Origin: an uncultured Bacteroidales bacterium
Lineage (GTDB): Bacteria > Bacteroidota > Bacteroidia > Bacteroidales > Paludibacteraceae
Reading direction: 5' to 3'
Assembly (NCBI GenBank): GCA_946414805.1
Contig: CAMKPZ010000006.1
Location: 1 to 64,000, forward strand
Length of the DNA stretch: 64,000 nucleotides
Part shown: positions 47,362 to 55,880 of the stretch, piece after piece
How the letters are laid out: each line of letters opens with the position of its first letter
How positions within the stretch are numbered: the first letter of the stretch is position 1
Program-made: the position numbers and the translations under genes
Notes under the pieces: generated by a model
Database searches by the model: none
What the model saw: the letters and a program-made list of their open reading frames with translations, nothing else
Told to the model about the DNA's origin: nothing

Positions 47362-47746
47362 TACCAATTGTCTTCTGCAGGCATTACCTTCCAATAGCCC
47401 ATTCCATAAAATATGGACTGAAGTGTTGGAGGGTCGTATTTGTTTGTGTGTCAATACGGATATTTTAGAGGAATACGAAGAGATATTAGCCATTAAAACG
47501 ACTCCGGAGATTGCGCGTAATATTGTGGAAGCGATTGCAAATCTATCAACAACCGTTTTCCAAAACACGTATGTTCATTTTGAATTACTTCCGGCTGATT
47601 CGGATGATAACAAGTTTGTTGACTGTGCGGTAGCTTCCGATGCCGAATACATTGTAACAAATGACAAACACTTCAATCCATTAAAAGAAATTCCCTGGCC
47701 GAAGGTAGAGATTATTAAGATAGCAGAGTTTATTAAACTTATATAA
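47342..47746 (+). CDS. PIN-domain toxin (VapC-like RNase)
   Basis: 134 residues. The acidic metal-binding residues are seen in YIVLDTNCLLQAL (Asp near 6), DILEEYEEIL (Glu), DDNKFVDCAVASDA and YIVTNDKHF (Asp). The family cleaves tRNA or other RNA; the target here is unknown. It belongs to the branch annotated as putative TA toxins of the PIN family rather than classic VapC. Confidence 0.88.
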   Translation: MRYIVLDTNCLLQALPSNSPFHKIWTEVLEGRICLCVNTDILEEYEEILAIKTTPEIARNIVEAIANLSTTVFQNTYVHFELLPADSDDNKFVDCAVASDAEYIVTNDKHFNPLKEIPWPKVEIIKIAEFIKLI

Positions 47747-48128
47747 TTCTCGTCACTCACTGACGTTAAACAGGAACCCAGGTCTGTTGTCACCGACAGC
47801 GTAAAAAGCGGTGAAAAATATATTAAGATAAGACATAAGGCGCTAACGGAGTGCGTCCAGTGGGGAGAGCGGAGGCAATGGTCGCACTTACGATTTAGCG
47901 GAGCTGTATCGTTTCTGCGATCCATTTGCCGAACGCGATTGGAGGTAGTTGCAGCCACCGGCAGGTAGAGTGAAGGACGCCACTGTTTAGTCCAGGGCAA
48001 ACAAACGTGACAGAAAGAGGTAGACCGTAGGTAGATGATAATTTTTGCACTAAATGATGCCCTGAACATAATAAAAAATAACATTTTGTAAAAAAAACAC
48101 CTTCTCAACCGAATTTCATAAATAAAAA
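47747..48128 (+). other. Gene-free GC-rich island
   Basis: 47760-48030 is GC-rich relative to its AT-rich surroundings and has no convincing ORF on either strand. It contains many short stems (for example GACAGCGTAAAAAGCGG). It could be a structured RNA or the remains of a mobile element. I can name no family. Confidence 0.35.
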
Positions 48129-48160
48129 TTTGTGTATGTGAATTTTTTTTTGTAGCTTTG
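48129..48160 (+). promoter_or_regulatory. Promoter of the lipoprotein gene
   Basis: TTTGTG (48129-48134) and TAGCTTTG (48153-48160). Transcription starts after 48160, so a start at 48158 is excluded. Confidence 0.7.
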
Positions 48161-48247
48161 CACCCCAAATTGGGTGCATTGTTCATAAAGATTGTATATG
48201 TACCCCTTAATACCAACGGAAATGCTATTAAAACTTTATATTGCGAA

Positions 48248-48571
48248 ATGAAAAATAGTTTTTTCTTTGCAGCTCTTTTGACTGCTCTCTTTCTTTCCTC
48301 TTGCACAAAGCAAGAAAGAATTGATTCCAAAGAAACTTTGGTACAAGAATTCGTGCAATTCTGTCAAGGAGAAAATGAAGGATCTCTTGCTGCTTTTCAA
48401 GAAAGATTTGCTACTTATGAAGAATCTGATTTTTCTGAAGAACAATTAGAACGATTGAAAAATGCTGCAAGCAAAATCGGATTTAACCCTTTTGCGACAT
48501 ACATGCTATCGCCTGATTTTGAAGAAAACCTCAAAACTTTAGAACAGGAATACCAAAAGTCGGAAGAATAA
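48248..48571 (+). CDS. Small lipoprotein, 107 aa
   Basis: Starts MKNSFFFAALLTALFLSSC, with a lipobox LSSC (Cys 19). The mature part is charged and helical (LVQEFVQFCQGENEGSLAAF, FSEEQLERLKNAASKIGF). The family is unknown. Followed 17 bp later by a secreted protein gene on the same strand, so these three genes may form an operon. Confidence 0.75.
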   Translation: MKNSFFFAALLTALFLSSCTKQERIDSKETLVQEFVQFCQGENEGSLAAFQERFATYEESDFSEEQLERLKNAASKIGFNPFATYMLSPDFEENLKTLEQEYQKSEE

Positions 48572-48588
48572 AAATGATATAATTATCT

Positions 48589-49176
48589 ATGAAAACTAAA
48601 ACTATCCTTATTGCATTATTTGCTATGTACGCATTTAATGCATATGCCCAATCTGATTATTCATCCTACCTAACAAAGGCGATGGATAAAGTTGAAGCAG
48701 GCGACTGTGAGGCCGCGCAAAAATTCTACAATGTTTATAAAGATTTGTCAGGGGATTCCAAGCCATCTGTGCAAGACTTAATAGATGATTGTAAGAAGGA
48801 AAATAAAACATATTCCTTAGGGGAAAAATTGGGATACCGTGGCGGATTGACTTTTTATGTCGCGTATCTTGATTCGTCTAAGAAACACGGTTTAGCTGTT
48901 GGAAAAAATGGCTATTCTAATAAGTTGACTTCATCAAGTATGTATTGTGGAGAGGGACATTTAGTCACGCTCCAAGAACTAAACAAGATTATCCCAAACA
49001 AAAATGCAATCCAGATTAGTGGGAATTATTGGACCTCAACTGTGTCAAAACCATCTGATAAGTCTTATGACATACAATATTATGTAAAGAATATTGAAAC
49101 AGGGAACACCATGTCTGTAGACTGTATAAATGACAAAAATGGGAAGTACTGGTTATTATATGTAGTCGAATTTTAA
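48589..49176 (+). CDS. Secreted protein with helical repeat and C-terminal WTST domain
   Basis: 195 residues. Signal peptide ends AYAQS. Residues 25-70 have a TPR/SEL1-like helix pair (YLTKAMDKVEAGDCEAAQKFYNVYKDLSG). The C-terminal half is strand-rich with SGNYWTSTVSKP, like DUF1566-type domains. The next gene is a paralogue (YLSKAMASMNSGDCRSALMFYNVYKDLDG). Function unknown. Confidence 0.75.
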   Translation: MKTKTILIALFAMYAFNAYAQSDYSSYLTKAMDKVEAGDCEAAQKFYNVYKDLSGDSKPSVQDLIDDCKKENKTYSLGEKLGYRGGLTFYVAYLDSSKKHGLAVGKNGYSNKLTSSSMYCGEGHLVTLQELNKIIPNKNAIQISGNYWTSTVSKPSDKSYDIQYYVKNIETGNTMSVDCINDKNGKYWLLYVVEF

Positions 49177-49189
49177 ATTATAGATATCT

Positions 49190-49753
49190 ATGAAAACAAG
49201 AACATTATTCTTAGCATTGCTCTCAACTTTTGCATACTGCGCATATGCACAAACTGAAAGTGCAGAATACCTAAGTAAAGCTATGGCTAGCATGAATTCC
49301 GGCGACTGCAGGTCTGCGCTTATGTTTTATAACGTCTATAAGGATTTAGACGGGAAACCATTATCTTCTTTTGAACGATTAATCGAAGATTGTGTCAATG
49401 GAAATGATTCAACAAAAACTTTTAATGTAGGAGATGTTATTCGTATCGGAAATGATTTATATACAGTAGCGTACACCACTAATAAAGGGAAGCATGGCTT
49501 TGCCATTTGTGAAATGGGATCTGGACCTATAACAAAAGAACTAATAAAAGAAAGAAAAATTCCAACATGGTCTGAGTTTGAAATAATGAAGACTAACAAT
49601 AGTATTATAAAACTATCTGGCTCATACTGGACGACTGAACCCGCTAATTGTTCTAATTGCGAATGTTATAAAGTATTTGGATTAGGAAGTTTTGGTAATG
49701 CACAGGACTGTGCCCAAAATAGGCGCTCAATCATTTATATTCATAGATTCTAG
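49190..49753 (+). CDS. Secreted protein, paralogue of the preceding gene
   Basis: 187 residues: signal peptide ending AYAQT, the same GDC..A..FYNVYKDL helix motif, and a C-terminal half with SGSYWTTEP corresponding to SGNYWTST of the neighbour. The pair probably arose by tandem duplication, with the ends diverging. The gene ends with a terminator that also separates it from the convergent ESX-like operon. Confidence 0.75.
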   Translation: MKTRTLFLALLSTFAYCAYAQTESAEYLSKAMASMNSGDCRSALMFYNVYKDLDGKPLSSFERLIEDCVNGNDSTKTFNVGDVIRIGNDLYTVAYTTNKGKHGFAICEMGSGPITKELIKERKIPTWSEFEIMKTNNSIIKLSGSYWTTEPANCSNCECYKVFGLGSFGNAQDCAQNRRSIIYIHRF

Positions 49754-49770
49754 TCCTTATTCACGTATAG

Positions 49771-49798
49771 AAAAATGCCTCATAATGAGGCATTTTTC
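49771..49798. terminator. Bidirectional terminator
   Basis: AAAAATGCCTCAT/ATGAGGCATTTTT, flanked by A and T runs; ends both the genes at 48248-49753 and the minus-strand operon ending at 49830. Confidence 0.9.
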
Positions 49799-49829
49799 TA
49801 TATAGGTTAAATGATGTATCATCTTATTT

Positions 49830-51278
49830 TTACCTACTACTTTGTATCTGCTTTTCAAGTGCTTCTATAACTCTCTGCTTACTTTGCAACTGATCTTCTA
49901 AGGTAGAAATACGATTCTTTAATTTTTGAACTTCCGCATTAGACGAACCACCACTTTGGTTACGCAAACGCTGATTTTCAGCCTTTAAGTCTCTTACTTG
50001 TTTTCTAAGGTCTTCAATTTCCGCATTTGAGCCACCACCGCTAGTATTACGAAGACGTTTATTTTCGGCTTCAAGGTCGCGAACTTGACGCTCTAATTCT
50101 TGAATCCTTGCATTGGTGGACGAGCTCCCACTTGGCTTAACGCGTTTAAGACTATCATTCTCTGCCTTAAGTTCACGAACTTGCCGAGTCAAATTATCAA
50201 TTTGATTGGTGCGAGCATTAGTGACTCCAACATTATACATAATTATACCGCTTAACACTACCCCAATCAGCAGTACTATTATCATTACTATAGGTCGAAC
50301 TCCTCTACCGTTACCTTCCTTTAACTTCGAAATCTCGGTATTCAGTTTTGTAATCTGTGCGTCTCTCTGCTGAACCTTTTGCTTGAGGTCATTCACTTCA
50401 GGATCCTGTGCCCTTGAAGCGCTAGCGACCTGCCCCTTTAGCTGTTCAATCTTTGCCTCGTACTCTTGGCGAAGTTTCTCAAAGCCTTCTTTATTTCCGT
50501 TGTTGGCATCAATTACCTGACGGTTGAGGGATTGAATCTGGTTGTTTAATTCATGAATTTGCTCTTCATACTTTCTCTGAGCCTCGGTCGCTGCACCGGA
50601 GTATTGTGCGACGAGCTTCTTCTTTTCTTCATCAAACTGAGCTTGCAACTTAGTTAAACGCTCATTAGCCTCTCTGATTTGCTCAGCATGCTTCGCTTTA
50701 ACAGCATCTAACTCCGCCTGATGCGCTTTGATTAATTTAGCCTTATCTTCACCAGCTGCATTTTGGGCAGCAAGAATTTTATCATTAGCTTCCTTTAGAG
50801 AAGCCTGATACTTCGCGTTCGAAGCATCAACCGCGGCCTTGTGGTCTGCCTCAATTTTGGCTATCGCTGCTTTGTGACTATTCGTCAATTGCTCAATGGC
50901 AGATTTCTTCTCTGCTTCAACTTTCGCTAAAGAAGCTTTGCTGTCATTAGTCAATTTTGTAATAGCTGCGTCTTTTTCGGACTTGATTCTTTGAAGTTCT
51001 GCTTTATGAGCTTCTTCTAACTGCTTCTTCTCTGCAGTCAACTTATCAATGTTAGATTGATATTTAGTAGTCAGCGCTTCTATCGCAGCCTTGTGGTCTG
51101 CCTCTAATTGCGCCTTCTCTGCAGCAGCTCTTTCTTGGATATCCCTAATATCCTTACGACACTGCTCCCTTACGACATCAATCTGATGCCGTAATTCATC
51201 TTCTCTTTTCTTAAACTCCTGCGCCGTTGTATCGTCTATGTGGTGCAGATAATTTAAATAATCACTATAATCAGCCAT
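49830..51278 (-). CDS. Membrane-spanning coiled-coil protein of the ESX-like operon, 482 aa
   Basis: Residues 1-320 are a nearly continuous coiled coil of Ala/Glu/Lys heptads (AEKKSAIEQLTNSHKAAIAK). One membrane helix follows (about 330-352, IVMIIVLLIGVVLSGIIMY). The outer part carries three related leucine-zipper segments of the form RQVRDLEAENKRLRN separated by SGGGSN linkers. By orientation the long coil would be cytoplasmic and the zippers periplasmic. It is last in the operon, 12 bp after a small helical protein gene. A scaffold or membrane anchor for the soluble ATPase is a plausible role; this is inference. Confidence 0.8.
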   Translation of the reverse strand: MADYSDYLNYLHHIDDTTAQEFKKREDELRHQIDVVREQCRKDIRDIQERAAAEKAQLEADHKAAIEALTTKYQSNIDKLTAEKKQLEEAHKAELQRIKSEKDAAITKLTNDSKASLAKVEAEKKSAIEQLTNSHKAAIAKIEADHKAAVDASNAKYQASLKEANDKILAAQNAAGEDKAKLIKAHQAELDAVKAKHAEQIREANERLTKLQAQFDEEKKKLVAQYSGAATEAQRKYEEQIHELNNQIQSLNRQVIDANNGNKEGFEKLRQEYEAKIEQLKGQVASASRAQDPEVNDLKQKVQQRDAQITKLNTEISKLKEGNGRGVRPIVMIIVLLIGVVLSGIIMYNVGVTNARTNQIDNLTRQVRELKAENDSLKRVKPSGSSSTNARIQELERQVRDLEAENKRLRNTSGGGSNAEIEDLRKQVRDLKAENQRLRNQSGGSSNAEVQKLKNRISTLEDQLQSKQRVIEALEKQIQSSR

Positions 51279-51290
51279 AAATGTAAATAT

Positions 51291-51599
51291 TTATCGTTGT
51301 CTGTTTATCATTTGCGCTAATATGTTGGGGTCTATTTGTTGTCGAAATAGTTCGTGTTCCCCAATGCCAGTTCCAACTGGACCAGTCCCAGCTAATGAGG
51401 CTATCTTGCGATCATAATCATCCAGTAATCGCAAGTAGTCACATGCAGCAGATTGATAGTCTGCTGCAGTCCCAATAAGAGGATTGAGCCGACGATCATA
51501 GTATGCCCTCTGAACTGGGTCATGCCATCCCTGTGCAGACCTACTCATTTGGTCTGTGAATGCTCTACAGGCAGAGGTTATATTAGATATACTATTCAT
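51291..51599 (-). CDS. Small WxD helical protein of the ESX-like operon, 102 aa
   Basis: Residues 10-35 hold ACRAFTDQMSRSAQGWHDPVQRAYYD, with a W-H-D turn between two predicted helices, as in the WXG100-like proteins upstream but nearer the N-terminus. A Gly-rich link (TGPVGTGIGEHELF) precedes a terminal helix. Overlaps the previous gene by 8 nt. It may be a third substrate or an adaptor. No known family recognised. Confidence 0.65.
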   Translation of the reverse strand: MNSISNITSACRAFTDQMSRSAQGWHDPVQRAYYDRRLNPLIGTAADYQSAACDYLRLLDDYDRKIASLAGTGPVGTGIGEHELFRQQIDPNILAQMINRQR

Positions 51600-52428
51600 T
51601 TGATTCGTTATTCTTATACTCGTCGCTTATCTTCCTTATGTCGTCCCAAAAAGAAGAAGGATTGCTAGTTACATTTCCTCGATTCCCAAAAGGTGAACGA
51701 GGACGGTCAGCTTCTGTTATCGGACGGTTCGGTGCTGGATTTATACGCTCGTTTTGCGGGCCTCGTGGACGCTCCGTTATAGGGTTAGGCTTCGGCCCAT
51801 ATGACGGATTGGGATTCATTGGCGGACGAGGACGAGGTAAGTCTGCTCCTCTAGATATTGACGATGCAGATGCTGATGTAGTGGAGGGGAATGTCCCAGA
51901 GGTTCCTCCCGAATGAGAAGCCATGGAAGATGGAACCGCGGTTGAATTATGCTTTTCGACCATCTCTTTAGCAGGACCAATCTTATCTATGGCTTCTGAT
52001 GTCCTTGTTTCAAATTGAGAAAACTTCTCCTTGTGTATATACCTTTTGGACCGAGCATCTGAAATCATTTGTCGGCAGGTATCTACATCGCGACGGCATC
52101 TATCTCGAACAGCTTTGCAACGAGCGACTCGTGCTTCTTCTGCCGAGCAATCTGCTTGCTCCCAATGCCAACCATCCCCGTCGCGATCTTTTACCAACAC
52201 GCGTTTGTTACGTTGGCGTTCCAACGCTCTTTCTGCTCGCTCCAATTCTTCCTCTGCTCTACGCAAACGCTCCTCTAATATCTGAAGACCGCGCTCAAAG
52301 TTCTCGAAATAGAGATTTATAGTATGCTCTATTTCGCTGTTGGCGTCTGCCATTTGATGACCAAAACGACATATGCCTTCCTCAAGGTCATTTATAGCTT
52401 GTATTTCTGCGAAACCGCTGTCTGCCAT
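51592..52428 (-). CDS. Helical protein with Pro-rich tail of the ESX-like operon, 278 aa
   Basis: ATG at 52428 is used; the stop codon of the preceding gene shares its first base. Residues 1-165 are helical, with long Arg/Glu helices (LRRAEEELERAERALERQRNK) and a hairpin with VKDRDGDGWHWEQADCSAEE. Residues 170-255 are Pro/Ser/Thr/Asn-rich (PRPRPPMNPNPSYGPKPNP), and the end SFWDDIRKISDEYKNNE is a short helix with W-D. Long helical N-terminus followed by a variable tail is reminiscent of LXG/PPE-type ESX substrates, but homology is not claimed. Confidence 0.65.
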   Translation of the reverse strand: MADSGFAEIQAINDLEEGICRFGHQMADANSEIEHTINLYFENFERGLQILEERLRRAEEELERAERALERQRNKRVLVKDRDGDGWHWEQADCSAEEARVARCKAVRDRCRRDVDTCRQMISDARSKRYIHKEKFSQFETRTSEAIDKIGPAKEMVEKHNSTAVPSSMASHSGGTSGTFPSTTSASASSISRGADLPRPRPPMNPNPSYGPKPNPITERPRGPQNERINPAPNRPITEADRPRSPFGNRGNVTSNPSSFWDDIRKISDEYKNNESNE

Positions 52429-52715
52429 CACTTACCTGGATCTATACCTTGACGCTTATACAGAACATTGATCGTGTCTTGCAAGTGCGTCTCTGCCCAT
52501 CTCCTATATGTAAAACTGATATTCTCTAATTCCTCACTATAGCTCATGAAAGAACCACGAAACTCATCAAACTTGGTATCTTGCCAATAGTTTGAGGCAA
52601 CCATTAGACCTTCTTCAATTTTCTCATGAGCATTATTGAGTTCACGTGCCAAATCCAATATGTCTTCCTGAAATTTTAATAAATCAGGTAGGGAAATATT
52701 TCCAAAGTTATCCAT
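52428..52715 (-). CDS. WXG100-like protein (WxD), 95 aa
   Basis: Two helices joined by a turn with SNYWQDTKFDEFRGSF, where Trp-Gln-Asp replaces the usual Trp-x-Gly and F..F..F continues the WXG100 spacing. Length and helical hairpin match the ESAT-6/WXG100 superfamily. Such proteins are exported by FtsK/SpoIIIE ATPases of ESX systems and often act as pairs; here a second one lies 19 bp upstream. Placement in that superfamily rests on pattern and context. Confidence 0.7.
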   Translation of the reverse strand: MDNFGNISLPDLLKFQEDILDLARELNNAHEKIEEGLMVASNYWQDTKFDEFRGSFMSYSEELENISFTYRRWAETHLQDTINVLYKRQGIDPGK

Positions 52716-52734
52716 AGTAATCTAATTTTAATAG

Positions 52735-53025
52735 TTAAATAGTGTCTTGTAATGCCAAATACTCACGCAAGTTCATTTCAATGTCAGTCAGAAACTCTTG
52801 CTCAAACACGTCAACGCGTTGGAAAAGAGGTTCCAATCGCTCTTTGTCCTTCTTGAACATTTCGTAGAACTTCTGAAAGTTATCATCTTGCCATGTCTTG
52901 GCCACTTGGTCGATGCTATCGTTCGTCTCGTCTAAACGATAGCGCAAATTACTGGACAACTCGCGGAAATCTTCGCGCAGTTTCTCAATAGTTTGTAAAT
53001 CAAGAACTAATCCTTCTGTTTCCAT
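52735..53025 (-). CDS. WXG100-like protein (WxD), 96 aa
   Basis: Helix-turn-helix hairpin with VAKTWQDDNFQKFYEMFKKD; the turn WQDDNFQKF lines up with WQDTKFDEF of the next gene. N-terminal helix TIEKLREDFRELSSNLRYRL, C-terminal helix FEQEFLTDIEMNLREYLALQD. It follows the ATPase gene by 11 bp. Likely forms a heterodimer with the 95-residue protein; inferred. Confidence 0.7.
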   Translation of the reverse strand: METEGLVLDLQTIEKLREDFRELSSNLRYRLDETNDSIDQVAKTWQDDNFQKFYEMFKKDKERLEPLFQRVDVFEQEFLTDIEMNLREYLALQDTI

Positions 53026-53036
53026 AATATCATTAA

Positions 53037-55646
53037 TTATAGGGTATCTAATTCATATGGGCGGAATTTAATGTAAACATTATCCTTCTTATTAAAATAG
53101 AAAGCTCTATTTAAAGACGATTCTTTGCCTTCAACAGATAACTCATTGGCTTTTTTAGAACTTACTATCTTTTCTGAGTCTTCACTACGCATTTGTAGAG
53201 CAATGCGATGGTTGAAGTAATCATAAGCTTTACCGGAGATACGTTCCGTCAGGCTCTTTAAAGTGTCTACTTGAAGAATAGTATATACGCCAACGCGTGG
53301 CCCCTGTTCCAGAATTGTTGCAATTGCAGCGACATCCTCTGATCCTTTGTAATTCTTTGTGAACATAGAGTAAGCGTACTGCAGAGCAACGATAGTGATA
53401 TAAATATTCTCCCCCTTCTCTTCAGGATGCTGTTGACGATACTCAATTTGTGTCTTTATACGTAACAACATTTTAGAAGCTTCCTCAGCATTCGAAATCA
53501 CCACATCATCACTACCTGTATAAATGGCTTTTAGTGCATTATGATACGGATCGTCTTGTGGAGTATAATTGAAAAACATAAAGCGTGCCCCCTCTTGAGT
53601 ATAGAAAGAATGTAAACTACGAGCGCAGTTTATAGCTATGCGTTCAGAGACCTCAGGCTTGCCGCCAATAATCAAAATATTATCATCGCTAGCAGTCATA
53701 GTGAGCGATAAAGGCACATGCACATGTTCTTGAGAAATTTCAATATTCTCACCTAAATAAACTTTGACATTCTTAGGCGATGCTAATGGCACAATATCAG
53801 CTAGAGATTTATTATCGCGCAGATAAACTTTTGCGTCACTCCTAAAGACAATAGTGTCCTTATATGCCAATCCATCTGACAACGCGATATCATACAGGGA
53901 TTTTAACTTTGGACGAAGGTTTCTCGGTGAAACATAATATGACCGAAGAGGCTTATTATAGTCTTCAGCACCACCGCGCTTGTTATAAACACAATCTCCG
54001 GTATTTACAACCAACTCGGATGGCTCGTGCCCCTTGAATATGTTATGACCATCCGAAGCGTTCCATGCGAATGCAACGCGATTACCAATGTCACCAAGGT
54101 CAATTTTCGAGGCATACGGGCCAATGGTCTGCGTGGCAAGAATCAAGTTGATACCAAACTTGCGGTATTCTTTTACAATTATCTTTATAATTTTCTCAGC
54201 CTCTATCGCAATTTTGTCATATTCGCCTTCAAAGAACTTTTGGAACTCGTCCACTACTAAAATTACACGGGGAAGAGTGTCTAGTTTGTGATCTACACAA
54301 TAGTCCCAATATTCGGCGAAATCACTTACACCAGCATCACTAAATAATCGCTGACGATTCCGTCCTTCATCGTGAATTCTCCTTAATACGGAAATACCAA
54401 ATTCCCTTTCACTTTCAGGGGCAATAACTTTTGCATGCGGGAGTACATATGCTTCACTCTCTGAAAGACCCTTGGGTGCGTATACGTTAAATTCTACACC
54501 AGAAAAGTCTATCAAATACAAATCTACTTGCTTCGGAGAATAGTAGTATGCGGTACTCGTAATAAGGGTGTTCAAAAATACGCTCTTACCAGAACCAGGC
54601 ATACCAACAACAATGGTAGCATTTTGAGCATCCTTTTGAGTAATCTCTAGAGAAACTTCTTCGTTCGCTTTATCTCTGCCGACTGGAATCATCATAGCGC
54701 GAGCAGAATTACGTGCCCATAATTCCTCTTTGCTTTGAGGCAAATAGTCAAAAAGAGCAATGGCTTGTAATTTCTCTTCCGCATTTTCTTTTGCTTGGAT
54801 CTTACGATATACTGCGTCCAAATTGTTTAACACACGAATATTATCATCCAGATGTAGCGTAAATTTGCGGAAGAATTCTTCGTTTGCTATATTGTGTATT
54901 TGATAAGAACCAAATCTACGATAGATTGTTGTTATGTCATTCAAAATATGATAAAACTCCGGAGGATCTTCTCTGCCATTTGTAGCAGGGACATATTCCG
55001 TATCATAACTCATTAAAACATATACACCAGCTTGTTTTCCATTCTTGAGAATCTGCTGAAGCATCTCGAATTGGTCGCGAGTGTAATTATTTGGGAAATC
55101 AGAAAGAACTAAAATCGTATATGGCTCTTGGTGGTCGTTTTCCTTATTATAGTCTACCAATGTTGAGTTCTTATATTTGAAACCCAACACTTTCTGAATA
55201 ACGGTTGGAATTAGATTCCGAACATTCATGAGAGCAGTAGAAAACTCGCGTGAATCAGTTATTATACTTCCGCCGGTTATCTTCGAAGATACGTTCGATA
55301 AAGCAATGAGATTTGAACCAAGCCCAATAGGATCATAGGCGATTACATGGCAAAGGCCTTTGGGTAAAGCAGCTGCAAGGTGTAAAACCGTTGTTTGAAG
55401 AGAGTTATTTATCAACTCTTTATCGGAACTATCATATAAAAAACAAATTCCAGAGAGTTCGTCCAATGGCAGCAAAGCCGGTGCCTTATGATGTTGGTTA
55501 GGAGAGTACTCCAAACCTTCAAATACACCAACATTAACTCCTTCAAAAGGAAAAACTTTATTCACTTCAGCACCCCATTTGCTGACGTTATTTGAGTTGG
55601 CTGCTGTTTCCTCTGCTTGCGCGTAATATTCACCTATCTCAATCAT
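53037..55646 (-). CDS. FtsK/SpoIIIE-type ATPase of an ESX-like system, 869 aa
   Basis: Three ATPase-like modules. The first (about 60-260, LPLDELSGICFLYDSSDKEL) is degenerate. The second is canonical: VGMPGSGKSVFLNTL (Walker A near 345-357), LYLIDFSGVEFN, VILVVDEFQKFFEGEYDK (Walker B near 460) and LILATQTIGPYASKI. The third (about 610-869) has a broken P-loop, ILIIGGKPEVSERIAINCARS. This module order resembles the motor part of EssC/EccC. Unlike those, I see no N-terminal FHA domains or membrane helices, so it would be soluble. It heads an operon with two WXG100-like proteins. It could instead be a stand-alone translocase of another kind. Confidence 0.8.
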   Translation of the reverse strand: MIEIGEYYAQAEETAANSNNVSKWGAEVNKVFPFEGVNVGVFEGLEYSPNQHHKAPALLPLDELSGICFLYDSSDKELINNSLQTTVLHLAAALPKGLCHVIAYDPIGLGSNLIALSNVSSKITGGSIITDSREFSTALMNVRNLIPTVIQKVLGFKYKNSTLVDYNKENDHQEPYTILVLSDFPNNYTRDQFEMLQQILKNGKQAGVYVLMSYDTEYVPATNGREDPPEFYHILNDITTIYRRFGSYQIHNIANEEFFRKFTLHLDDNIRVLNNLDAVYRKIQAKENAEEKLQAIALFDYLPQSKEELWARNSARAMMIPVGRDKANEEVSLEITQKDAQNATIVVGMPGSGKSVFLNTLITSTAYYYSPKQVDLYLIDFSGVEFNVYAPKGLSESEAYVLPHAKVIAPESEREFGISVLRRIHDEGRNRQRLFSDAGVSDFAEYWDYCVDHKLDTLPRVILVVDEFQKFFEGEYDKIAIEAEKIIKIIVKEYRKFGINLILATQTIGPYASKIDLGDIGNRVAFAWNASDGHNIFKGHEPSELVVNTGDCVYNKRGGAEDYNKPLRSYYVSPRNLRPKLKSLYDIALSDGLAYKDTIVFRSDAKVYLRDNKSLADIVPLASPKNVKVYLGENIEISQEHVHVPLSLTMTASDDNILIIGGKPEVSERIAINCARSLHSFYTQEGARFMFFNYTPQDDPYHNALKAIYTGSDDVVISNAEEASKMLLRIKTQIEYRQQHPEEKGENIYITIVALQYAYSMFTKNYKGSEDVAAIATILEQGPRVGVYTILQVDTLKSLTERISGKAYDYFNHRIALQMRSEDSEKIVSSKKANELSVEGKESSLNRAFYFNKKDNVYIKFRPYELDTL

Positions 55647-55666
55647 AATAAACCGAAATTAACGTG

Positions 55667-55697
55667 CAAAATTACAAAAAATATTTGAAATATACAA
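55667..55697 (-). promoter_or_regulatory. Promoter of the ESX-like operon
   Basis: TTGTA (about 55693-55697) and TAATTTTG (55667-55674) on the minus strand, about 20 nt upstream of the ATPase start codon. No second good promoter is seen inside the operon. Confidence 0.65.
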
Positions 55698-55880
55698 TTT
55701 TTTTAGACTAAAATTGAAAAACTCTTCATTTTTTATTAAAAATGAGACGGTTCTTGGCATTTTAGTGAAAAATTAGGTGATTTTTAGAAACACGTCATCC
55801 GAAATGGATATCTTAAAAAATGGCTGCCAACTTGTCACGAGCCGGCAGAACGCCTACGGGTATATAGTATATGCTTTTAT

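Noticed and set aside
47747..48128. RNase P or tmRNA
   Set aside because: The conserved words expected for Bacteroidetes RNase P RNA (GAGGAAAGTCCG) or a tmRNA tag frame are absent.
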